From: an uncultured Dysosmobacter sp.
GTDB taxonomy: Bacteria > Bacillota > Clostridia > Oscillospirales > Oscillospiraceae
Direction: 5' to 3'
Assembly (NCBI GenBank): GCA_934563745.1
Contig: CAKTHE010000021.1
Coordinates: 1-39,630 of the forward strand
DNA: 39,630 nucleotides
Every line of letters starts with the position of its first letter. The stretch's first letter is position 1. Below the pieces are notes generated by a model. The model did no database searches, was not told the DNA's origin, and worked only from the letters and a program-made list of their open reading frames with translations. Shown here piece by piece: positions 1-8,904 of this stretch. The position numbers and the translations under genes are program-made.

Positions 1-271
1 CCGGGGGCCCTCGGGCGAGGTGTGGAGGCTGGAGGAAAATCTCTATCCCTTCGTAAAGCTGTGCGCCGGCGTTTTATCGGACAAACCTCTGTTTGTCATC
101 ATCAATTCCTATACGACCGGGCTGGCGCCCAGCGTACTGGGCTATCTGCTGAATATCCTGGTGGCTGAAAAATACGGCGGAAAGTGCACCTGGGATGAGC
201 TGGGCCTTCCGGTGACGGAGACGGGGCTGGCGCTGCCCTGCGGCGCGACCGGAAGATGGTTCAGCGAGTAA
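1..271 (+). CDS. Class I SAM-dependent methyltransferase, C-terminal fragment
   Basis: The frame is open from base 2 with no start inside the window, so only about the last 90 residues are present. They include LSDKPLFVIINSYTTGL and, near the end, LPVTETGLALPCGATGRW. This matches, from memory, the C-terminus of the COG1092-like class I SAM-dependent methyltransferases that modify rRNA or other nucleic acid. The SAM-binding motifs would lie upstream, outside the window, so the substrate cannot be judged. It ends at TAA, 16 bases before the VanZ-like gene, suggesting one transcript. Family assignment is fairly good; exact function is unknown. Confidence 0.7.
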   Translation, partial: RGPSGEVWRLEENLYPFVKLCAGVLSDKPLFVIINSYTTGLAPSVLGYLLNILVAEKYGGKCTWDELGLPVTETGLALPCGATGRWFSE

Positions 272-287
272 GCGAGGGGGAAAACGG

Positions 288-878
288 GTGCATCTGCTGT
301 TGAATCGGATCGGCGGCTATCTTTTTGATATGCTGCCCGGGGTCGCCGCGGCCGGTGTGCTGTTTGGCCTGCTTTCCCGCAGACGGGCGGCGCGCCTTGC
401 GGAGCGGCGCTTGACCAGCAGCCGGGGCAGGGAGTGTGTTCTTCTGCTTTTCTGGCTGTTTTGCGGCGGCCTGGCCATGCTGACGCTGACTCCGCCGGAT
501 TTTCATTGGCTGGAGGTTCTGCGGAACGGGTACTTCTTTTCCTGGCGCGCGCTGCTGCATCTGAGTGCGTGGAACCTGATCCCGTTTCGGACGCTGGGAC
601 AGAGCCGGATGATTTTTGTGGGCAATCTTGTGATGTTTGTTCCCTTTGGCCTGGCGGAAGCGGCCCTTTGGCGGGGCGGATCCTGGAAGCGCGCGGTCGG
701 GCTGGGGCTTGCGGTCAGCGGCGGGATCGAATGCTTTCAGCTGCTGGTGGGACGGAACTTTGATATTGACGACTTGCTGTTGAACACACTGGGCGTTTTG
801 TGCGGCCATGGACTGTGGCGGGCGGCGGAGAGCCTGCTGCCGCCGCTGCGGGGCGCCCTTTATTGCCGGAAGAAATGA
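288..878 (+). CDS. VanZ-like family membrane protein
   Basis: This is a 196-residue polytopic membrane protein. VanZ-family signatures are visible: NLIPF, GNLVMFVPFG and ECFQLLVGRNFDIDDLLLNTLG-like residues toward the C-terminus. Hydrophobic segments lie near residues 12-28, 50-68, 108-122 and 130-150. VanZ itself gives low-level teicoplanin resistance; most chromosomal homologues in Firmicutes have no proven role, and resistance should not be inferred here. Translation starts at GTG, chosen because of the GAGGGGG-type ribosome site just before it. Its stop overlaps the first in-frame ATG of the ecfA1 frame, implying co-transcription. Confidence 0.8.
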   Translation: MHLLLNRIGGYLFDMLPGVAAAGVLFGLLSRRRAARLAERRLTSSRGRECVLLLFWLFCGGLAMLTLTPPDFHWLEVLRNGYFFSWRALLHLSAWNLIPFRTLGQSRMIFVGNLVMFVPFGLAEAALWRGGSWKRAVGLGLAVSGGIECFQLLVGRNFDIDDLLLNTLGVLCGHGLWRAAESLLPPLRGALYCRKK

Positions 879-886
879 GGAATGAA

Positions 887-1735
887 ATGGACACGATGAT
901 CCAGACGGAAGCGCTGCGCTACGCCTATCCGGCCCGGGAGGGCGAAGAGGAAACGCTGGCTTTGCAGGATGTGAACCTGCGCATTGAACGCGGCAGCTTT
1001 GTGGTGATCCTGGGGCATAACGGCTCTGGAAAGTCCACGCTGGCGAAGACCATGAACGCCATTTTGCTGCCGGCGGGCGGGCGTATGCTGGTGGATGGAC
1101 TTGATACACAGGACGAGGCGCTGCTGCTGGAGATCCGCCGCCGGGTGGGGATGGTATTCCAGAATCCGGATAACCAGATCGTGGCCAACGTGGTGGAGGA
1201 GGATGTGGCCTTCGCGCCGGAGAACCTGGGCGTTGCGCCGGAGGAGATCCGCCGCCGGGTGGACGCCGCGCTGGAGGCGGTCGGCATGACGGAGTTTTCC
1301 CAGCATGCGCCGCATCTGCTCTCCGGCGGGCAGAAGCAGCGCATTGCCATTGCCGGCGTGATCGCTATGGAGCCGGCTTGCATCGTGCTGGATGAGGCCA
1401 CGGCCATGCTGGACCCGGTAGGCCGGGCGGAGGTTTTGAGCACCGTACACCGGCTGAACCGGGAAAAGGGGATGACGGTGGTGCTCATCACGCACCATAT
1501 GAACGAGGCGGAAGAAGCGGACCGGGTCCTTGTGATGGATCGGGGGCGGCCGGTGATGGATGGCACGCCGCAGGCGGTCTTTTCGCAGCCGGAGGCCCTC
1601 TGGTCCCTGGGGCTGACGGTGCCGGATACCGTGAATTTGCTTTACGGGCTGCGCCAGGAGGGCTGGGATGTGCCCTTGGATGCGCTGAGTGTGGAGGCAT
1701 GTGCGGCGGCAGTGGCGGCTGCCGTCAAAAATTGA
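887..1735 (+). CDS. ecfA1: ECF transporter ATPase EcfA1
   Basis: This is one of the paired ABC ATPases that power energy-coupling-factor vitamin and cofactor importers. Visible motifs are Walker A GHNGSGKST, Q-loop VFQNPDNQ, signature LSGGQKQR, Walker B ACIVLDEA followed by TAMLD, and the H-loop in VLITHHM. The ATG at 887 was chosen over 875 because GAGG lies six bases before it; it gives 282 residues, normal for the family. The gene is followed after 19 bases by ecfA2 and then ecfT, the standard order. A and T subunits are shared among several substrate-binding S components, one of which is encoded at 19800. Confidence 0.95.
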   Translation: MDTMIQTEALRYAYPAREGEEETLALQDVNLRIERGSFVVILGHNGSGKSTLAKTMNAILLPAGGRMLVDGLDTQDEALLLEIRRRVGMVFQNPDNQIVANVVEEDVAFAPENLGVAPEEIRRRVDAALEAVGMTEFSQHAPHLLSGGQKQRIAIAGVIAMEPACIVLDEATAMLDPVGRAEVLSTVHRLNREKGMTVVLITHHMNEAEEADRVLVMDRGRPVMDGTPQAVFSQPEALWSLGLTVPDTVNLLYGLRQEGWDVPLDALSVEACAAAVAAAVKN

Positions 1736-1754
1736 GCGGAGGAGCGGCGAGCAA

Positions 1755-2621
1755 GTGGAACCGATTTTGCAAGTAGAACATTTAACCCATACCTACGGAA
1801 GCGGGACGCCCTTTGAACGCTCGGCCGTGAAGGATATGAGCTTTACGGTTGAAGAGGGAGAATTCCTGGGGATCATCGGACATACCGGCTCCGGAAAGTC
1901 CACGCTGATCCAGCATCTCAACGGCCTGCTGCGCCCGACCTCCGGGCGGATTCTGCTGCGGGGGAAGGACATCTGGGAAGAGCCGAAGAAGATTCGGGAT
2001 GTCCGCTTTCAGGTGGGACTGGTGTTCCAGTATCCGGAGTATCAGCTTTTTGAAGAGACGGTATATAAAGACATTGCCTTTGGACCCACCAACATGGGCC
2101 TTTCCGGGGAGAAGCTGGATCACTGTGTGCGCGAGGCGGCCAAGCTGGTGGGCCTGGACAGCGCGATCCTGGAAAAATCGCCCTTCGAGCTCTCCGGCGG
2201 TCAGAAACGCCGGGTGGCTCTGGCCGGGGTGCTGGCCATGCAGCCGAAGATCCTGGTGCTGGATGAGCCGTCGGCCGGCCTGGATCCGGCCGGCCGGGAA
2301 AACCTGCTGGCCAATATCCGGGATTATCACAGGAATCTGGGCGGAACGGTGATCCTGGTCAGCCACAGCATGGACGAGATAGCCCAGAACGTAGATCGGA
2401 TCCTGGTGCTCAAGTCGGCCAGGATCCTGATGAGCGGAACGCCGGGCGAGGTCTTTGCCCGGGCGGATGAGCTTTTAAGTGCCGGGCTGGATGTGCCGCA
2501 GATCACCCATGTGGCCCGAGGACTGCACGCGCAGGGCCTGCCGATCGACCCGGCCGTCTATACGGTGGAGGATCTCAAGCGTCAGCTGCTGGCGCTGAAG
2601 AAGGGAGGCACCGTATGCTGA
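1755..2621 (+). CDS. ecfA2: ECF transporter ATPase EcfA2
   Basis: This is the second ABC ATPase of the ECF module, partner of EcfA1. It shows Walker A GHTGSGKST, Q-loop VFQYPEYQLFEETVYKDIAF (typical of EcfA2), signature LSGGQKRR and Walker B ILVLDEPSAGLD. The GTG at 1755 is the likely start: it follows a GGAGGAG ribosome site and begins VEPILQVEHLTHTYG, as homologues do. The longer frame upstream has no family similarity. The protein is 288 residues. Its last 7 bases overlap the ATG of ecfT, so the two are translationally coupled. Confidence 0.95.
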   Translation: MEPILQVEHLTHTYGSGTPFERSAVKDMSFTVEEGEFLGIIGHTGSGKSTLIQHLNGLLRPTSGRILLRGKDIWEEPKKIRDVRFQVGLVFQYPEYQLFEETVYKDIAFGPTNMGLSGEKLDHCVREAAKLVGLDSAILEKSPFELSGGQKRRVALAGVLAMQPKILVLDEPSAGLDPAGRENLLANIRDYHRNLGGTVILVSHSMDEIAQNVDRILVLKSARILMSGTPGEVFARADELLSAGLDVPQITHVARGLHAQGLPIDPAVYTVEDLKRQLLALKKGGTVC

Positions 2622-3418
2622 AAGATATTACGCTGGGGCAGTATTTCCCGGGCGATACGCCGGCGCACCGTCTGGATCCCCGCACGAAAATCCTGCTGGT
2701 GATTCTCTATATCGTGGGGCTTTTTTCGGCGAAAAACGTGGCCTCTTACGGGGCGCTGCTGCTGACGCTGGTTGTCTGCGTTTCCATTTCCAAAGTAAAG
2801 CCCCGGGCGCTGCTGAGGGGGCTGAAGCCGGTTTTGGTGGTCATTCTTTTCACCGCCTTTTTGAACCTGTTTTTCACCAAGGGGGATCCGCTGCTGGACT
2901 GGGGCTTTATCCATATCTCCCGGCAGGGTCTGCAGGCGGCAGTCTTTATGGTGCTGCGGATTATGCTGCTGATCACCGGAACCTTTTTGCTGACCTATAC
3001 CACAAGTCCGATCCGCCTGACCGACGGGCTGGAGCGTCTGCTCAATCCGCTCAAGAAGCTGCACGTTCCGGTGCACGAGCTGGCGATGATGATGTCCATT
3101 GCCCTGCGCTTTATTCCCACGCTGATCGAGGAAACGGACAAGATCATGTCGGCCCAGAAGGCGCGGGGAGCGGACTTTGAAAGCGGAAGCCTGATTCAGA
3201 AGGCCAAAGCGATGATCCCGCTTCTGGTTCCTCTGTTTATCAGCGCGTTCCGCCGGGCGGATGAACTGGCCGTGGCGATGGAGTGCCGCTGCTATCATGG
3301 CGGAGAGGGCCGGACCAAGCTGCATGTGCTGCGCTTTGCGGCGCGGGATTATATCGCCCTGATCCTGGGGGCTGCGATCACGGCGGGCGTGATGGTCCTG
3401 GGGCGGATGGGCCTTTAA
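2615..3418 (+). CDS. ecfT: ECF transporter transmembrane subunit EcfT
   Basis: This is the membrane scaffold that joins the EcfA dimer to an S component. The 267-residue protein has about five hydrophobic helices, and a cytoplasmic region with two ARG/XRX-type coupling motifs, seen as AQKARGADF near residue 185 and MECRCYHGG near residue 225. The N-terminus has HRLDPRTKI, also typical of EcfT. It overlaps the end of ecfA2 and is followed after 54 bases by truA, an arrangement common in Firmicutes. No substrate-binding gene is adjacent, which fits a group II module. Confidence 0.93.
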   Translation: MLKDITLGQYFPGDTPAHRLDPRTKILLVILYIVGLFSAKNVASYGALLLTLVVCVSISKVKPRALLRGLKPVLVVILFTAFLNLFFTKGDPLLDWGFIHISRQGLQAAVFMVLRIMLLITGTFLLTYTTSPIRLTDGLERLLNPLKKLHVPVHELAMMMSIALRFIPTLIEETDKIMSAQKARGADFESGSLIQKAKAMIPLLVPLFISAFRRADELAVAMECRCYHGGEGRTKLHVLRFAARDYIALILGAAITAGVMVLGRMGL

Positions 3419-3472
3419 GGGGCAGGCGACTGCCGACGCGGGCTTCGCGGAAGAGAGAGGCAGGAGGCATTT

Positions 3473-4228
3473 ATGCGCAACATTGCATTGAAGCTGATGT
3501 ATAACGGAACAGCCTACCACGGCTGGCAGGTCCAGAAGAATGCGGTCACGGTCTGTGAGACGCTGCAGAAGGCCATTGCACGGATCTGTGGAGAGCCGGT
3601 GCATCTGACCGGATGCGGACGGACGGATGCCGGCGTTCATGCCGAACGCTATATCGCCAATTTCCGGACCCAGAGCCGGATCCCGGTGGACCGGCTGCCG
3701 TTTGCCATCAACACCCACACGCCGGTGGATATTGCGGTGGAACAGGCCTTTGAGGTTGCGGAGGATTTTAACGCCATCGGTTCGTGCCTGAAGAAGGAGT
3801 ACACCTACCGGATCTATAATTCCACCTTCAAAAATCCGTTTTATGTAAACCGGGCTTATTTTTATCCGAAGCATCTGGACGAGGAGTTTTTAAACCAGGC
3901 AGCCCATCAGTTTGTGGGGACCCATGATTTTGCGGCCGTGCGCAGCGTTGGGACGCAGACCCGTACCACGGTGCGGACCATCTATTACTGCGATGTCAGC
4001 CGCAGGGGAGATCTGCTGGAGCTGAAGGTGTGCGCCAACGGCTTTTTGTACAACATGGTGCGGGCCATTACCGGGACGGTTCTTTACGCAGCGGAGGGGA
4101 AGTTCCCGCCCGAGGAGATCCCGGCGATTCTGGAGAGCCGGGACCGGCGACTGGCCGGCCCCACGGTGCCGCCGGGCGGGCTGTACCTGTCAAGACTATG
4201 GTATGAGGATGAACGGCTGAATGGATGA
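3473..4228 (+). CDS. truA: tRNA pseudouridine(38-40) synthase TruA
   Basis: TruA converts uridines 38-40 of the tRNA anticodon arm to pseudouridine. The catalytic motif GCGRTDAGVHA is present with the nucleophile at Asp52. The N-terminal LKLMYNGTAYHGWQVQ and C-terminal FLYNMVRAITGTVL are also typical. The protein is 251 residues, full length. The ATG follows a GGAGGC ribosome site. The gene overlaps the next one by 8 bases. Its position directly after ecfT is a conserved Firmicutes arrangement. Confidence 0.96.
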   Translation: MRNIALKLMYNGTAYHGWQVQKNAVTVCETLQKAIARICGEPVHLTGCGRTDAGVHAERYIANFRTQSRIPVDRLPFAINTHTPVDIAVEQAFEVAEDFNAIGSCLKKEYTYRIYNSTFKNPFYVNRAYFYPKHLDEEFLNQAAHQFVGTHDFAAVRSVGTQTRTTVRTIYYCDVSRRGDLLELKVCANGFLYNMVRAITGTVLYAAEGKFPPEEIPAILESRDRRLAGPTVPPGGLYLSRLWYEDERLNG

Positions 4229-5390
4229 AATGCAGGTACAAGGCGGCCGTGAGGCGGCGGAGAAGAAGGGCGGCCGGGGCCGCCGGTTTCTGGTGTTCTT
4301 TTTGATCTTGCTGGCAGTGCTGAGCGTGGTGGTCGTGGTGGCCTATCGGGATGGGACCGGTTTGGATGTGCTGCGGCGTTACTTCAACTACGGCGGAAGT
4401 GCCTCCGCGGCAGAGACGGAGTATCTTTATGAATCCGATGCATCCAGCCGCTTTGCGCTGCTGGATGACCGGCTGGTGACCGTTTCCGATTCCGCACTGC
4501 AGATTTTAAAGTCGGACGGGAAAGAGATTTATTCCAAGGCGCTGCAGATGCGCGCGCCGGCCCTGAGCGTGGGCGGCGGCTATGCCGCGGCCGTGGATGT
4601 GGGCGGCAGCCAGCTGCTGGTGGTGGACCGCGAGGGGGAGCGGCTGTCCCTTACGGCAGATGAAGCGGAACCCTTTATATCGGCCAATCTGAACGGGAAC
4701 GGCTGGCTGGCGGTCACGGAGCGCACGAAAAATTACAAGGCGTCCGTCAGCGTTTACAACGATAAAATGCAGAAGGTATTTACCTTCAACTCGTCCCGCC
4801 GCTTTGTGATGGACGCCTGGGTCACGGAAGACGGACGCTCCCTTGCGGCGGTGACGCTGGGGCAGGCGGACAGTGTTTTTGTCAGCGATATTGTGCTGTA
4901 CGATTTGGATTCTAAGGATCCGCGGACCACATACAGTATTACGGACGGGCTGGTGCTGTCGATCGGCCAGGTCGGCGGCCGTCTGACCACGGTGGCGGAT
5001 ACCGGCATCAGCTTTGCCGATACGGCCGGGAAGCTGCGGGGGACCTATTCGTATGCGGAGGAATACCTGCGGGAGTACGACCTGGGAGCGGATAACTGTG
5101 CCGTGCTGCTTTTGAACCGCTATCGTTCGGGCAGCGTAGGCCGTCTGGTCACCGTGGGAACGGACGGCACGCAGCAGGCGGAGCTGGACATCCGGGATGA
5201 GGTGCTGGACCTTTCTGCGGCCGGCCGGTATATCGCCGTCCTTTATACGGACCGGCTGGTCATCTATACGACGCAGCTGCAGGAGTATGCGACCTTTTCC
5301 GGAATCGATTCCGTCAAGGGCGTGCGTATGCGCTCGGATGGGTCGGCGGTGCTGCTGGGCGCCCGGAAGGCAACGGTTTTTGTGCCGTAA
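4221..5390 (+). CDS. DUF5711-family membrane-anchored protein, probable beta-propeller
   Basis: This 389-residue protein has a charged cytoplasmic N-terminus (rich in K, R and G), one transmembrane helix at about residues 23-42 and a long outside domain. The outside part shows repeating short beta-strand patterns such as LVTVSDSALQIL, LLVVDREG and LTTVADTGISF, as expected of a WD/PQQ-like propeller. The arrangement matches, from memory, proteins annotated DUF5711 in Clostridia. No catalytic motif is visible and no function is established. It overlaps truA by 8 bases and precedes the CvpA-family gene, so it probably belongs to the same transcript. Confidence 0.7.
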   Translation: MDEMQVQGGREAAEKKGGRGRRFLVFFLILLAVLSVVVVVAYRDGTGLDVLRRYFNYGGSASAAETEYLYESDASSRFALLDDRLVTVSDSALQILKSDGKEIYSKALQMRAPALSVGGGYAAAVDVGGSQLLVVDREGERLSLTADEAEPFISANLNGNGWLAVTERTKNYKASVSVYNDKMQKVFTFNSSRRFVMDAWVTEDGRSLAAVTLGQADSVFVSDIVLYDLDSKDPRTTYSITDGLVLSIGQVGGRLTTVADTGISFADTAGKLRGTYSYAEEYLREYDLGADNCAVLLLNRYRSGSVGRLVTVGTDGTQQAELDIRDEVLDLSAAGRYIAVLYTDRLVIYTTQLQEYATFSGIDSVKGVRMRSDGSAVLLGARKATVFVP

Positions 5391-5432
5391 GAGAAATTCA
5401 CAAAACGTTAACACGGCGGGAGGTAGCCAGAG

Positions 5433-6197
5433 ATGGAGAGTGCTGTTATAATAAACGTTATCGTCGCGGCCGCCTTGCTGGGTTTCGGGATCGCCGGCGC
5501 CGCCAGAGGGCTGTTCCGTTCGCTGGCCGGACTGCTGATCCTGATTCTTTCCCTGGTGGGTGCGGGCCTGATGGCCGACGTTTTGACGGAGCCTGTGACC
5601 AAGGTGGTGCAGCCGGTGATCGTGCGGCATCTGGAAAAGAAAATCGACGCGGCGGTGCAGACTCCGTCGGAGCCGACGCTGGGGGATCCGGGGCAGTCCG
5701 GGGCCGGGGCGGAGGAGTCCGGCGCGGCAGCTTCCTCCGCACGGGAGCAGGAGCCGGAGGACCTTCTTTCCAAGCTGGAGGCCGGACGGCTTTTGAAGCT
5801 GCTGGGCGTGGACGATACCCTGCGCGGCCAACTGGCCCAGCAGGCGCAGGAGACGGTCCATCAGACCGGCGTGACCATTGCGGTGGCCGTGGCCGAGGCG
5901 ATGGCCCAGTCTTTGGTCCATGCGCTGCTGTTTGTCCTGTGCTTTTTGGCGCTTTTGCTGGTTCTGCGGCTGGTCGCCGGCGCGATGGACCTACTGATGA
6001 AGCTGCCGGGACTGCACTTCTGCAACCGTCTGGGCGGCGCGGCCCTTGGCCTGGCGGAGGGGGCGCTGGCGATTTTCCTGGCGATCTGGGTACTGCGGCG
6101 CCTGGGCGTTTCGTTTGAAACCGAGACGATGAAGAGCGCCTGGCTATTGAATTTTTTCGCAACGAGAAGTCCTTTGGATTTTCTCACGTTTTTGTAA
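5433..6197 (+). CDS. CvpA-family membrane protein
   Basis: This is a 254-residue membrane protein. The first hydrophobic block (residues 5-48) carries the CvpA-type GFGIAGAARGLFRSLAGL segment. A soluble, Pro/Glu/Ala-rich loop follows at about residues 80-125, then two or three further helices (145-185 and 200-225). CvpA-family proteins are linked to colicin V export in E. coli and, in other bacteria, to envelope integrity. The role here is unknown. The ATG at 5433 follows GGGAGG. It ends 18 bases before the ClpE-like gene, so the pair is likely co-transcribed. Confidence 0.75.
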   Translation: MESAVIINVIVAAALLGFGIAGAARGLFRSLAGLLILILSLVGAGLMADVLTEPVTKVVQPVIVRHLEKKIDAAVQTPSEPTLGDPGQSGAGAEESGAAASSAREQEPEDLLSKLEAGRLLKLLGVDDTLRGQLAQQAQETVHQTGVTIAVAVAEAMAQSLVHALLFVLCFLALLLVLRLVAGAMDLLMKLPGLHFCNRLGGAALGLAEGALAIFLAIWVLRRLGVSFETETMKSAWLLNFFATRSPLDFLTFL

Positions 6198-6215
6198 TGA
6201 TCTGGAGGGAACCAA

Positions 6216-8537
6216 ATGCAGCCTACACTTTGCACACGATGCAAAAAGAACATTGCGGTCGTTTTCATTTCAAAGATGGAAGGGGACCGGACGACCAATG
6301 AGGGCCTGTGCCTGAAGTGCGCCCGGGAGCTGGGACTGCCGCAGGTAGATGACATGATGAAGCGTATGGGCATTTCGGATGAGGATCTGGATAATCTGAA
6401 TTCCGAGATGATGCAGGCTTTTAACGGCGTGGAAAATCCGGCGGACCTGCCGGGGGCGGATGAGGCCGGCGATGAGGAAGAGGACGGGAAGACGGCTACG
6501 TTTCCGTTTTTAAACCGCCTTTTCTCCGGAGAGGGCGCGGCGCAGGGCGATCCGGCGGCCGAGGGCGGCGCCCGGGGCGAACGGGAAAAGGACCACAAAG
6601 CCGATAAAAACAGCAAGCGTAAATATTTGGAGAATTACTGCATCAACCTGACGCAGCGTGCCAAGGACGGAAAGCTGGATGCGGTGATCGGCCGGAACGA
6701 GGAGATCGAGCGGGTCATTCAGATCCTGAATCGCCGGCAGAAGAATAACCCCTGCCTGATCGGCGAACCCGGCGTGGGCAAAACGGCCATTGCCGAGGGA
6801 CTGGCCCAGCGGATCGTCACGGGGCAGGTGCCGTATAAGCTGCGGGAGAAAGAGGTCTATCTGCTGGACCTGACGGCGCTGGTGGCCGGGACGCAGTTCC
6901 GCGGGCAGTTTGAAAGCCGTATGAAGGGCCTGATCGACGAAGTGAAGCGCCTGGGCAACATCATTCTGATGATCGACGAGGTCCACAACATTGTGGGCGC
7001 CGGCGATGCCGAGGGCAGCATGAACGCAGCCAACATTCTTAAGCCGGCGCTCTCCCGGGGGGAGATCCAGGTGATCGGCGCAACGACTTTTACGGAATAC
7101 CGCAAGAGCATCGAAAAAGACACGGCTCTGGAGCGGCGCTTCCAGCCGGTAACGGTGAACGAGCCGTCCATTGAAGATTCCATCAAGATCCTCAAAGGAA
7201 TTGCGCCCTACTATGAGCAGTATCACGGGGTCCATATTTCCGACGGTGTGCTTCGCCAGGCGGTCCTTTTGAGCGAGCGCTATATTACGGACCGCTTCCT
7301 TCCGGATAAGGCCATCGACCTGATCGACGAGGCCTGTTCGGATCTGAATCTGAAGGATCCCACGATTTCCCGCCGCATGGAGATCCAGCGGGAACTGGCG
7401 GATTACGATAAGGAAAAATCCATGCTGGAAGAGCGGGCCGTGCAGGAAAATGCCGAGCAGGATTTTGAACGCATGGCCTATATCAAAAGCAAGGAGCTGC
7501 AGCTGAACACGGAGCTGCAGGCTCTGATCGAAAAGGGTGATCCGGAGCTGAGCATGGAGAATCTGGCCCATGTAATTGAGCTTTGGACCAAGATCCCCGC
7601 GTCGCGGATCCGGGAGCAGGAATTCCAGCGCCTGTCCCAGCTGGCGGACCGGCTGAAAAAGCATATCGTCGGACAGGACGAGGCGATCGAGGCGGTGACC
7701 GCCGCCGTGCGGCGGAACCGGGTGGGCATCAGCCCCAAGCACAAGCCGGTGAGCTTCATCTTTGTCGGCTCCACCGGTGTCGGCAAGACGGAACTGGTCA
7801 AGCAGCTGGCGCTGGACCTTTTCAATACGCCGGATGCGCTGATCCGTCTGGATATGTCTGAGTTTATGGAGAAGCACTCGGTATCGCGTCTGGTGGGCTC
7901 GCCTCCCGGATATGTGGGCTATGACGAGGCCGGTCAGCTGACCGAGAAAATCCGCCGGAAGCCCTATGCGGTCATTTTGTTCGACGAAATCGAGAAGGCG
8001 CATCCGGACGTGCTGAACGTGCTGCTGCAGATTCTGGATGACGGAGAAGTAACGGATTCCCACGGGCGGAAGGTCAATTTCGAAAACACCATCATTGTCA
8101 TGACCTCCAATGCGGGCAGCTCCACCAAGGAGGGGACTGTGGGCTTCGGACGCTCGGTCAGCGAGCAGGACCGGGAAAAAGCCCTCAAAGCCCTGAACCA
8201 GTTCCTGCGGCCGGAGTTTATCAACCGCGTGGATGAAGTGGTGTGCTTCAACCGCCTCAGCGAGGAAAATTTCCGCGCGATTGCCGACATTATGCTCAAG
8301 GAACTGCAGGCTTCCCTGCAGGACAAGGGAATCGCGCTGAGCTATGACGAAAAGCTTCTGGAATGGCTGACCGAGCAGTCCTACTCCATTACGTATGGCG
8401 CCCGGAATCTGCGCCGGACCATTCAGAAGGAGCTGGAGGACCCGCTGGCCACCCAGATCATCGACAGCTATGATCATCCGGTCTCTCAGGCCCGGGTGAC
8501 GGTTGAGGACGGGAAGATCAAGGTCTACACCATGTAA
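6216..8537 (+). CDS. ClpE-like AAA+ unfoldase with N-terminal zinc finger
   Basis: This is a Hsp100 ATPase that feeds substrates to ClpP. The 773 residues contain a zinc finger (Cys6, Cys9, Cys32, Cys35), a Glu/Asp/Gly-rich linker to about residue 130, AAA domain 1 with GEPGVGKT near residue 183 and ILMIDEVHN near 251, a middle coiled coil at about 385-435, and AAA domain 2 with GSTGVGKTE near 517. VGF near residue 641 matches the ClpP-docking tripeptide. The zinc finger in place of the double Clp-N repeat points to ClpE rather than ClpC. Neither ctsR/mcsAB nor an obvious CtsR operator is adjacent, unlike in Bacillus. The start follows GGAGG. Confidence 0.88.
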   Translation: MQPTLCTRCKKNIAVVFISKMEGDRTTNEGLCLKCARELGLPQVDDMMKRMGISDEDLDNLNSEMMQAFNGVENPADLPGADEAGDEEEDGKTATFPFLNRLFSGEGAAQGDPAAEGGARGEREKDHKADKNSKRKYLENYCINLTQRAKDGKLDAVIGRNEEIERVIQILNRRQKNNPCLIGEPGVGKTAIAEGLAQRIVTGQVPYKLREKEVYLLDLTALVAGTQFRGQFESRMKGLIDEVKRLGNIILMIDEVHNIVGAGDAEGSMNAANILKPALSRGEIQVIGATTFTEYRKSIEKDTALERRFQPVTVNEPSIEDSIKILKGIAPYYEQYHGVHISDGVLRQAVLLSERYITDRFLPDKAIDLIDEACSDLNLKDPTISRRMEIQRELADYDKEKSMLEERAVQENAEQDFERMAYIKSKELQLNTELQALIEKGDPELSMENLAHVIELWTKIPASRIREQEFQRLSQLADRLKKHIVGQDEAIEAVTAAVRRNRVGISPKHKPVSFIFVGSTGVGKTELVKQLALDLFNTPDALIRLDMSEFMEKHSVSRLVGSPPGYVGYDEAGQLTEKIRRKPYAVILFDEIEKAHPDVLNVLLQILDDGEVTDSHGRKVNFENTIIVMTSNAGSSTKEGTVGFGRSVSEQDREKALKALNQFLRPEFINRVDEVVCFNRLSEENFRAIADIMLKELQASLQDKGIALSYDEKLLEWLTEQSYSITYGARNLRRTIQKELEDPLATQIIDSYDHPVSQARVTVEDGKIKVYTM

Positions 8538-8566
8538 GTGAGCACGGGGAAAGGAGATGAACCTGC

Positions 8567-8776
8567 GTGCTGTTTCGAAAGAATATCGAGCCGCGCTGCG
8601 CATACTGCCAGCGGGGATCGCTGATCAACGAACGGGAAGTTGCCTGCGTAAAGCGGGGCATCGTTCCGATGGAGCATGCCTGCCGCTCCTTCCGCTATGA
8701 CCCGCTCAAACGGGTCCCGCCCCGCCCCGCGGTGTTGGACACCGGGAACCTGGACGAGAAAGATTTCAGCATATAA
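8567..8776 (+). CDS. Small cysteine-containing protein of unknown function (69 aa)
   Basis: This small protein begins MLFRKNIEPRCAYCQ. Its cysteines (CxxC at residues 11-14, then near 27 and 39) could bind a metal or form disulfides. The tail FRYDPLKRVPPRP is very basic and proline-rich. From memory, near-identical small proteins occur across Clostridia without an assigned function. The GTG start is supported by AAGGAGA nine bases upstream. The gene sits between the ClpE-like gene and the operon terminator, so it is probably expressed with the unfoldase. Confidence 0.75.
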   Translation: MLFRKNIEPRCAYCQRGSLINEREVACVKRGIVPMEHACRSFRYDPLKRVPPRPAVLDTGNLDEKDFSI

Positions 8777-8815
8777 AAGAAAAAGCCTGCCCCTCGGGGC
8801 GGGCTTTTTCTTTTG
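8777..8815 (+). terminator. Intrinsic terminator of the first operon
   Basis: The arms 8781-8793 and 8796-8808 pair over 13 bases with one G-U pair, around a very short loop. The right arm runs into CTTTTTCTTTT. It lies directly after the 69-aa gene and ends the long plus-strand gene train. Confidence 0.9.
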
Positions 8816-8904
8816 GAAGCGGCCGCCTGCGGAAAGAAGACTGTCACAGACAGCCTCTTGCGCATAGTCTGAGCATGAAAACAAAAATGTTTGGAGGCGT
8901 GCTT

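Noticed and set aside
288..878. Glycopeptide resistance suggested by VanZ similarity
   Set aside because: VanZ-like proteins are common on Firmicutes chromosomes; no vanRSHAX-type genes are present.
6510..8603. A 697-codon open frame on the minus strand opposite the ClpE-like gene
   Set aside because: It is a composition shadow of a high-GC gene: the plus-strand protein has clear AAA+ motifs and the antisense product has none.
8875..8904. An upstream ATG adding ten residues to the PRK06851-type protein
   Set aside because: The GGAGG ribosome site lies inside that extension and fits the ATG at 8905.
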